Shown one piece after another: positions 1 through 4,111 of a stretch of 5,943 nt of DNA. Numbering within the stretch: position 1 is the stretch's first letter; the number at the start of each line of letters is the position of its first letter. The stretch is from Bacillota bacterium (GTDB lineage: Bacteria; Bacillota; UBA4882; UBA10575): assembly GCA_003511465.1 (NCBI GenBank), contig DOID01000085.1, positions 1,470 through 7,412 of the forward strand, in the 5' to 3' direction. The notes under the pieces are model-generated. The model did no database searches. It saw nothing but the letters and a program-made list of their open reading frames with translations, and was not told the DNA's origin. A program made the position numbers and the translations under genes.

Positions 1-513
1 CTCTTTTTTGGGGCACGGATGTTTTCCGGCTTGGCGGGGATGGAAGTGATTGTCCTTTTCTTCCTTGGTGTGGTCTTGTTGATCATAGAGGCCTTTTTTA
101 TTCCCGGTTTCGGGTTTGCCGGAATTTTGGGGTTATTCGCCACGGGGGGCAGCATTATTTTATCCTACGCCTCGAGCGGCCAGGGGGTTGCCGCTTTGAT
201 CATCGCGCTTAGTTGGTCCGTGTTCCTCGTGTCCTTGCTCTTCCAATATCTAAGGAAAAGTACGTTTCTGGACCGGATAATCCTCAAAACTGCGTCGGAG
301 AAGGAAGAAGGCTATTCGGCGGTTCCTGTTTACGAAGAATATATTGGCCAGGTCGGCGTGGTGGTTCATCGGTTACGTCCGTCCGGCGTTATTGAGCTGG
401 AGAATGGAAAACGGTTGGATGTGGTCTCAGAAAGCGCTTATATCTCGGCAGGGGAAAAGGTCAAGGTTATTGCCGTTGAAGGCAGGAGAATATTGGTGCG
501 GGTCGAAGGGTAA
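1..513 (+). CDS. NfeD family membrane protein, long form, C-terminal part (5' end outside window)
   Basis: The reading frame is open from base 1 and gives 170 residues. The first in-frame ATG is at base 19, but the preceding codons (LFFGAR) continue in family-like fashion. Long NfeD proteins have the same kind of hydrophobic segment ahead of the 'GLAG' turn, so I read this as the tail of a protein that began upstream. Visible parts are three hydrophobic segments at about residues 15-34, 39-57 and 62-84, an IPGFG motif at 34-38 that is typical of NfeD, and a soluble domain of about 60 residues at 108-170 with the beta-rich pattern of the NfeD OB fold. Long NfeD proteins carry a ClpP-like serine protease domain at the N-terminus; that part would lie outside the window and cannot be confirmed. 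NfeD proteins are membrane partners of flotillin/stomatin-type proteins, and floA follows after a gap of 43 bases. No promoter for this operon is in view. Confidence 0.9.
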   Translation, partial: LFFGARMFSGLAGMEVIVLFFLGVVLLIIEAFFIPGFGFAGILGLFATGGSIILSYASSGQGVAALIIALSWSVFLVSLLFQYLRKSTFLDRIILKTASEKEEGYSAVPVYEEYIGQVGVVVHRLRPSGVIELENGKRLDVVSESAYISAGEKVKVIAVEGRRILVRVEG

Positions 514-556
514 AATTACCGATGTTGGTTAGTAAATCAGAAACGGGGGTTGTTTG

Positions 557-1546
557 ATGGATATTTTCTCTTTGTTGGTTTTAGCTCTGATTATTATTTT
601 TGTTCTGCTCTTCTTCAATTTTATTCCGGTCGGATTGTGGATCTCGGCGCTGGCGGCAGGGGTTAATGTTAGAATTTGGACTCTTTTTGCCATGCGCCTG
701 CGGAGGGTGCCGCCTTCAAGGATTGTTTTGCCGATGATTAAAGCGGAGAAAGCCGGTTTGGAAGTTACCGTTGATAAGCTGGAAGCCCACTATCTGGCCG
801 GTGGTAATGTGGACCGGGTGATTGACGCTTTGATCGCTGCCCAGCGGGCGGAGATTAATTTAAGTTTTGAACGGGCGGCGGCCATCGATTTAGCCGGGCG
901 AAACGTTCTTGAGGCGGTGCAGATGAGTGTTAACCCGCGAGTGATTGAGACGCCCGAGGTTGCTGCTGTAGCCAAGGACGGGATTGAACTTAAAGCCAAA
1001 GCCCGGGTTACGGTGCGCGCCAATATTGACCGCTTAGTCGGAGGCGCTGGCGAAGTGACCATCATTGCCCGGGTGGGGGAAGGTATTGTTACGACTGTCG
1101 GTTCCTCCGATTCCCATAAGTCGGTATTAGAGAATCCGGATAAGATCTCCCAAACCGTTTTGGAAAAAGGACTGGATGCCGGGACCGCCTTTGAGATTCT
1201 CTCCATTGATATTGCTGATGTTGATGTGGGACGGAATATCGGCGCGAAACTTCAGATTGACCAAGCGGAAGCAGATAAAAATATTGCTCAGGCGAAGGCC
1301 TCAGAACGACGGTTTGCGGCCATGGCGCGGGAACAAGAAATGAAAGCCCAGGTTCAAGAGATGCGTGCCCGGGTGGTTGAAGCCGAAGCCGAAGTGCCGC
1401 GAGCTTTTGCCGAAGCGCTAAAAAAGGGGAAAATTGGAGTCATGGACTATTACCAACTCCAGAATATTCAGGCGGATACGGCCATGCGGGACGCCATCGG
1501 CCGGGGACCGAAAACTAGCGACGATTCGGGTGAACTAAAGAAATAG
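557..1546 (+). CDS. floA: Flotillin-like protein FloA
   Basis: Flotillin-like scaffold protein that forms functional membrane microdomains in Bacillota and affects membrane fluidity and the assembly of membrane-bound complexes. The 329-residue product matches the usual FloA length of about 330. Residues 3-27 form a hydrophobic membrane segment. Then comes the conserved block around PVGLWISALAAGV and the RRVPPSRIVLPMIKAEKAGL region, followed by the SPFH-like body with YLAGGNVDRVIDALIAAQRA and a VGSSDSHKSVLENPD stretch. A long charged alanine/glutamate-rich helix at about 235-285 is probably the coiled coil used for oligomerisation. I start at the ATG at 557, with a G-rich Shine-Dalgarno at 545-549; a TTG directly before it is also possible but is too close to that site. 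The gene lies between nfeD and an unknown membrane protein gene, the order expected for the conserved nfeD-floA pair. No internal defect is visible. Confidence 0.97.
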   Translation: MDIFSLLVLALIIIFVLLFFNFIPVGLWISALAAGVNVRIWTLFAMRLRRVPPSRIVLPMIKAEKAGLEVTVDKLEAHYLAGGNVDRVIDALIAAQRAEINLSFERAAAIDLAGRNVLEAVQMSVNPRVIETPEVAAVAKDGIELKAKARVTVRANIDRLVGGAGEVTIIARVGEGIVTTVGSSDSHKSVLENPDKISQTVLEKGLDAGTAFEILSIDIADVDVGRNIGAKLQIDQAEADKNIAQAKASERRFAAMAREQEMKAQVQEMRARVVEAEAEVPRAFAEALKKGKIGVMDYYQLQNIQADTAMRDAIGRGPKTSDDSGELKK

Positions 1547-1557
1547 GGGTTGAGCAC

Positions 1558-2022
1558 ATGGAGTGGATTTGGGTTATTATTCTGCTCTTTTCCGTTTTCA
1601 GTAACCTGATGGAGAAGATGGCCAAAGAACGGCAAAGGACCGAGTCGAAAGCGGACAGCCCGGGAGAGGAATTAGAAACGCCACCGGTCAGGCCGACCGA
1701 ATCCTTGCCTAGGATGAGGCCGGAACCAACGCCAGTTTGGCAAGAAACGCTCCCGGATCGGAAATTACCGGACCATCCTCAAGCACAAAAGGGTTTGGTC
1801 ACAGCTGAGGAGTGGAACCAGCTTTTCAACCCAGAACAGGACCTAAATGAGGGAGACGCGATGGCCATGTTTGCAGAGGCGAAAGACTGGGAATTTCCGG
1901 ATAGCGGTGAGTGGCAGGGGAGTGAAGAAAGTAGAGCCCAGCAATTAGTTGACGCTTTCGTCCTTGCCCATGCGCTTTCCCGACCGGATTTCCGGACCAT
2001 TCCCTGGCGTAGACGTTTATAA
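1558..2022 (+). CDS. Unrecognised bitopic membrane protein, third gene of the nfeD-floA operon
   Basis: I do not recognise this 154-residue protein. It begins 11 bases after the floA stop codon, with a GGGG run just upstream of its ATG, and it ends just before an intrinsic terminator, so it is almost certainly co-transcribed with floA. Residues 2-17 (WIWVIILLFSVFSNLM) are hydrophobic and look like a signal anchor. A charged stretch follows, then a proline-rich, probably disordered region at about 33-78. Residues 80-125 are acidic and contain several tryptophans (EEWNQLF, DWEFPD, EWQG). The C-terminus (about 128-154) looks helical and ends in a basic cluster, WRRRL. No enzyme motif is visible. 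The anchor plus low-complexity linker plus short C-terminal helix suggests an adaptor or client protein of the flotillin microdomain, which is inference from position only. It is not obviously the Bacillus yqfB product, which occupies a similar place. Confidence 0.85.
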   Translation: MEWIWVIILLFSVFSNLMEKMAKERQRTESKADSPGEELETPPVRPTESLPRMRPEPTPVWQETLPDRKLPDHPQAQKGLVTAEEWNQLFNPEQDLNEGDAMAMFAEAKDWEFPDSGEWQGSEESRAQQLVDAFVLAHALSRPDFRTIPWRRRL

Positions 2023-2056
2023 GTAAGTTTCTTTAAGGCAAATAACGTCATTGGCG

Positions 2057-2090
2057 AAAAGTTGGTTGTGGCTCACAACCAACTTTTTTT
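2057..2090 (+). terminator. Intrinsic terminator of the nfeD-floA operon
   Basis: A perfect 10-base-pair stem, GTTGGTTGTG (2061-2070) against CACAACCAAC (2074-2083), has a three-base GCT loop. It is preceded by AAAA and followed by seven T residues, so the stem can extend by A-U pairs. It lies 34 bases after the stop codon of the third gene, and no other gene lies between, so it closes the operon. The A run before the stem means it could also work on the opposite strand, but no minus-strand gene needs it. Confidence 0.93.
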
Positions 2091-2171
2091 ACCGAACGGA
2101 AATAATCCGACGGTCAAGAGGATATGTATACTTAATACTTGTTAATAGTGGGGGATTTTTCGGGGAAAGCA

Positions 2172-2180
2172 TGATATAAT
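2172..2180 (+). promoter_or_regulatory. Extended -10 promoter for the DRE-TIM acyltransferase gene
   Basis: TGATATAAT gives a perfect -10 hexamer (TATAAT, 2175-2180) with a TG extension one base upstream. No convincing -35 lies 16-18 bases upstream, where the sequence is G- and T-rich (around GGGATT), which fits an extended -10 promoter that depends less on the -35. Transcription would begin near 2187 and leave a leader of about 33 bases before the ATG at 2220. A weaker TATACT at 2127-2132 lies further upstream in an AT-rich stretch containing a TTAATA repeat 10 bases apart (2132 and 2142). Confidence 0.7.
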
Positions 2181-2207
2181 CTAAAAAATTATTTGGGTAA
2201 TGACAGC

Positions 2208-2216
2208 GGAGGTGAG
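2208..2216 (+). promoter_or_regulatory. Shine-Dalgarno site that sets the start at 2220
   Basis: GGAGGTGAG is a nearly full anti-16S complement. Its GGAGG core ends seven bases before the ATG at 2220. An in-frame TTG at 2193 would add nine residues, but it has no such site upstream and would lie only about six bases from the predicted transcription start. The ATG is therefore the start. Confidence 0.9.
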
Positions 2217-2219
2217 CCC

Positions 2220-3617
2220 ATGCTAGAATTCAGTGAAATTAGCAATACTTTAGAGCAATCGGCTTATAAATATCGGTTACAGGATGTGGATAAACCTAAT
2301 TTGTACCGACATTTATATAATTATGATGAAGCGCCGAAAATTCCCTTTAACCATCGGCATGTTCCAATGCGCCCCCCGAAAGAGATCTGGATTACCGATA
2401 CCACTTTCCGAGACGGCCAACAAGCCAGAGAGCCCTATACGGTGGATCAGATTGTCCATCTGTATAAACTCTTGCATAAACTAAGCGGCCCCAAGGGGGT
2501 TATCCGCCAATCCGAATTTTTCCTGTACAGTGACAAAGATAAAGCCGCAGTGGAACGCTGTATGGCGCTGGGTTATGAGTATCCCCAGATTACCGGTTGG
2601 ATTCGGGCCGTCAAGGGTGATTTTCAACTTGTTAAACAAATGGGTTTAAAAGAGACTGGGATCTTGGCCAGTGCGTCTGATTACCACATTTTTAATAAAC
2701 TGAAGATGACGCGGAAGGAAGCAATGGAGCAGTACCTTTCGATTATTAAAGCAGCGCTTGAAATTGGCGTTATTCCCCGGGTCCACCTGGAGGATATCAC
2801 CCGGGCGGATTTCTACGGATTTGTTGTCCCCTTTGCCATTGAGTTAAGCAAACTTTCAGACGAGAGTGGAATTCCGATCAAGATCCGCGCTTGCGATACA
2901 ATGGGTTTTGGTGTGAGTTACCCGGGGGTTGCCCTGCCCCGTAGTGTCCCGGGAATTATTTACGGTTTGTGGCATCATGCTGGGATCCCCAGTGCACAAT
3001 TGGAGTGGCATGGCCATAATGATTTTTACAAAGTAGTGCCCAATGCGGCGACGGCCTGGTTGTACGGTTGCTCAGGAGTAAACTGCACTTTACTTGGTAT
3101 TGGCGAACGAACCGGGAATTGTCCCTTGGAGGCGATGGTATTTGAGTACGCAGGACTGCGTGGCACATTGGATGGAATGGACCCGACGGCGATCACGGAA
3201 ATTGCGGATTATTATCGGAAAGAGTTGAAATATCGGATCCCGCCCATGACCCCCTTTGTCGGTCGTTATTTCAATTTTACCCGCGCCGGGATTCATGCCG
3301 ACGGTTTGCTAAAAGATGAAGAGATTTATAACATCTTTAATACAGAAAAACTTTTGAACCGCCCGGTTGTGGTGGCGGTGAACCAATCCTCAGGGGGTGC
3401 CGGGATTTCCTTTTGGGTAAACCAGTATTTTGAACTAAAAGGGGACCAGCGGATTGAGAAAAAGGATCCGGCGATCCAGAAACTTAAAGAATGGGTCGAT
3501 CGGGAGTACGCGGAAGGCCGTAATACGGTGATCGGTGATGAAGAACTGATCAGTGCAATGCAACAAGAGACCCCCGACCTCTGGCAGAAGTTAGTCGGGG
3601 AACATACCTTACTTTGA
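2220..3617 (+). CDS. DRE-TIM metallolyase acyltransferase: probable Re-citrate synthase or isopropylmalate synthase-like enzyme
   Basis: Predicted to condense acetyl-CoA with a 2-oxoacid through a divalent metal: oxaloacetate if it is a Re-citrate synthase, 2-oxoisovalerate if an isopropylmalate synthase. The 465-residue product carries the superfamily signatures in order. DTTFRDGQQ at 60-68 provides the metal-binding Asp and catalytic Arg, HLEDITRAD lies in mid-barrel, HGHND at 264-268 provides the two metal-ligand histidines, and GIGERTGN at 293-300 is the glycine-rich signature of the isopropylmalate/homocitrate/Re-citrate synthase branch. GIHADG around His359 belongs to the following subdomain. 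The length is near that of Re-citrate synthases of anaerobes (about 450 residues), and no leucine-binding LeuA dimer domain is apparent after the catalytic region. The gene stands alone with its own promoter and terminator, not among leu or nif genes, which slightly favours a central-metabolism role. The family is certain; the exact substrate is inferred. Homocitrate synthase remains possible. Confidence 0.93.
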   Translation: MLEFSEISNTLEQSAYKYRLQDVDKPNLYRHLYNYDEAPKIPFNHRHVPMRPPKEIWITDTTFRDGQQAREPYTVDQIVHLYKLLHKLSGPKGVIRQSEFFLYSDKDKAAVERCMALGYEYPQITGWIRAVKGDFQLVKQMGLKETGILASASDYHIFNKLKMTRKEAMEQYLSIIKAALEIGVIPRVHLEDITRADFYGFVVPFAIELSKLSDESGIPIKIRACDTMGFGVSYPGVALPRSVPGIIYGLWHHAGIPSAQLEWHGHNDFYKVVPNAATAWLYGCSGVNCTLLGIGERTGNCPLEAMVFEYAGLRGTLDGMDPTAITEIADYYRKELKYRIPPMTPFVGRYFNFTRAGIHADGLLKDEEIYNIFNTEKLLNRPVVVAVNQSSGGAGISFWVNQYFELKGDQRIEKKDPAIQKLKEWVDREYAEGRNTVIGDEELISAMQQETPDLWQKLVGEHTLL

Positions 3618-3749
3618 AGCTCATCAGGTAGCTACAAGCTAGAACCTGTGCGGTGAATTCAAGAGTCGCTTAGCGAATTTGGGCGACTCTTTTTCTTTGT
3701 AGTCATTCACCCTGGCTACCGCCAGGACACCTGAAAGCGTGTGTGAGCT
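3618..3749 (+). other. Nested complementary segments after the acyltransferase gene (possible structured RNA or 3' UTR)
   Basis: Beginning at the base after the stop codon, AGCTCATCAGGT (3618-3629) can pair with ACCTGA (3729-3734) plus TGAGCT (3744-3749), leaving nine unpaired bases on the right side. Inside this, GGTGAAT (3652-3658) pairs with ATTCACC (3705-3711) and encloses the terminator hairpin. CCTGGC/GCCAGG (3711-3716/3721-3726) forms a perfect six-pair hairpin with a TACC loop. A competing local hairpin exists at 3625-3648 (CAGGTAGCT, loop ACA, AGCTA, then CCTG after a GAA bulge). The nesting is suggestive, but most helices are short and some could be chance. No known riboswitch signature was recognised and no ORF is credible here. 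Confidence 0.35.
3661..3695 (+). terminator. Intrinsic terminator of the acyltransferase gene
   Basis: AAGAGTCGC (3661-3669) pairs with GCGACTCTT (3683-3691) around a 13-base loop, and the right arm runs into a T-rich tail (TTTTTCTTT). It lies 43 bases after the stop codon and ends a single-gene transcript. The loop is large for a terminator. The alternative mini-hairpin TCGC-TTA-GCGA (3666-3676) uses the same left arm and could compete with it. Confidence 0.8.
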
Positions 3750-3869
3750 AAAATGTTACTGGCAGGTAAAATGGTGAGAATAAATAAGCAAAAAGCCGTA
3801 AATGGAAGATAACGAAGGATAACAAGACCTCTTTATTGGTTTAGGGATTTGGGGAAAAGAAAGGGGCTA
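3750..3869 (+). other. AT-rich intergenic stretch without recognisable genes
   Basis: This stretch separates the transcript end of the acyltransferase gene from the next promoter. It is rich in A and contains short runs such as AATAAATAAGC and GATAACGAAGGATAAC, the latter a loose direct repeat of GATAAC at 3810 and 3819. I see no ribosome binding site with a following reading frame, no tRNA-like fold and no inverted repeat of note. It may hold upstream promoter elements for the start near 3885. Confidence 0.5.
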
Positions 3870-3878
3870 TGCTATAAT
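3870..3878 (+). promoter_or_regulatory. Extended -10 promoter upstream of a non-coding leader
   Basis: TGCTATAAT preceded by TA gives TATGCTATAAT, which matches the extended -10 consensus of Gram-positive housekeeping promoters. TTGGGG at 3849-3854, 18 bases upstream, is a weak -35 candidate. Transcription would begin near 3885, about 145 bases before a strong terminator and about 227 bases before the cellobiose phosphorylase start codon. It is the best promoter seen upstream of that gene. Confidence 0.75.
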
Positions 3879-3884
3879 GACATC

Positions 3885-4028
3885 GATGACAATGAAATAT
3901 TTAAGGATAAAACAGCTGAGAAACATTTAAATGCGGCCGCTGACCGGATTAATGAGACTCTGAAAAAGAGACGTAGGAAGATGGCTGGTAGCGTGCCGGG
4001 GAAGAGCGGTAACCGCTCTTCTCTTTTT
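3885..4028 (+). ncRNA. Candidate small RNA or attenuating 5' leader of the cellobiose phosphorylase gene
   Basis: The segment is bounded by a consensus extended -10 promoter and a strong intrinsic terminator and would give an RNA of about 144 bases. It contains GCGGCCGC and CAGCTG palindromes, a CAGC (near 3913) that can pair with GCTG (near 3938), and a short CTCT-GAAAA-AGAG hairpin near 3957-3970. AAAAAGAGA (3963-3971) is exactly complementary to TCTCTTTTT (4020-4028), the tail of the terminator, so an alternative pairing that hides the U-tract is possible. No T-box, SAM, purine, cobalamin or c-di-GMP signature was recognised. Very short frames in it (for example from ATG 3886 or 3892, under 20 codons) lack ribosome binding sites. 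Position suggests control of the downstream gene by premature termination, but an independent small RNA is equally possible. Confidence 0.45.
4001..4028 (+). terminator. Strong intrinsic terminator between the leader and cellobiose phosphorylase
   Basis: GAAGAGCGG (4001-4009) and CCGCTCTTC (4013-4021) form a perfect nine-pair GC-containing stem with a TAA loop, followed by TCTTTTT. It lies upstream of a gene on the same strand rather than after one, which is the placement of an attenuator or the end of a small RNA. About 83 bases separate its tail from the GTG start of the next gene. Confidence 0.9.
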
Positions 4029-4098
4029 CCTTAAAACTTTATATTTACCACTGAAGTAAAACTAATCTTTAATGTAACGTGTTTCTACGCTGAGAAAT

Positions 4099-4104
4099 GG
4101 AGGG
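4099..4104 (+). promoter_or_regulatory. Shine-Dalgarno site that sets a GTG start at 4112
   Basis: GGAGGG ends seven bases before the GTG at 4112. An in-frame ATG at 4097 overlaps this site and would add five residues (MEGKE), but it has no ribosome binding site of its own. Starting at GTG gives the N-terminus MKFGYFDD, which is how clostridial cellobiose phosphorylases begin. Confidence 0.88.
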
Positions 4105-4111
4105 CAAAGAA

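Noticed and set aside
790..1206. 138-residue open frame on the minus strand inside floA
   Set aside because: It is a shadow of the conserved floA coding sequence: low-complexity Ser/Thr/Ala/Arg composition, no ribosome binding site and no recognisable domain.
2193..2219. Nine-residue N-terminal extension of the acyltransferase from a TTG codon
   Set aside because: The strong Shine-Dalgarno at 2208-2216 lies inside the extension and is spaced for the ATG at 2220; the TTG is only about six bases from the predicted transcript start.
3661..3749. Mobile element end (MITE-like) based on the inverted segments after the stop codon
   Set aside because: No target-site duplication, transposase remnant or second copy is visible in the window, so the pairing is reported only as possible RNA structure.
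3849..4034. Possible 61-residue protein with a helical, charged middle part
   Set aside because: Its only early start is a TTG inside the promoter region, no ribosome binding site precedes any usable start, and its C-terminus is encoded by the terminator stem and U-tract. The -10 element lies within the frame.
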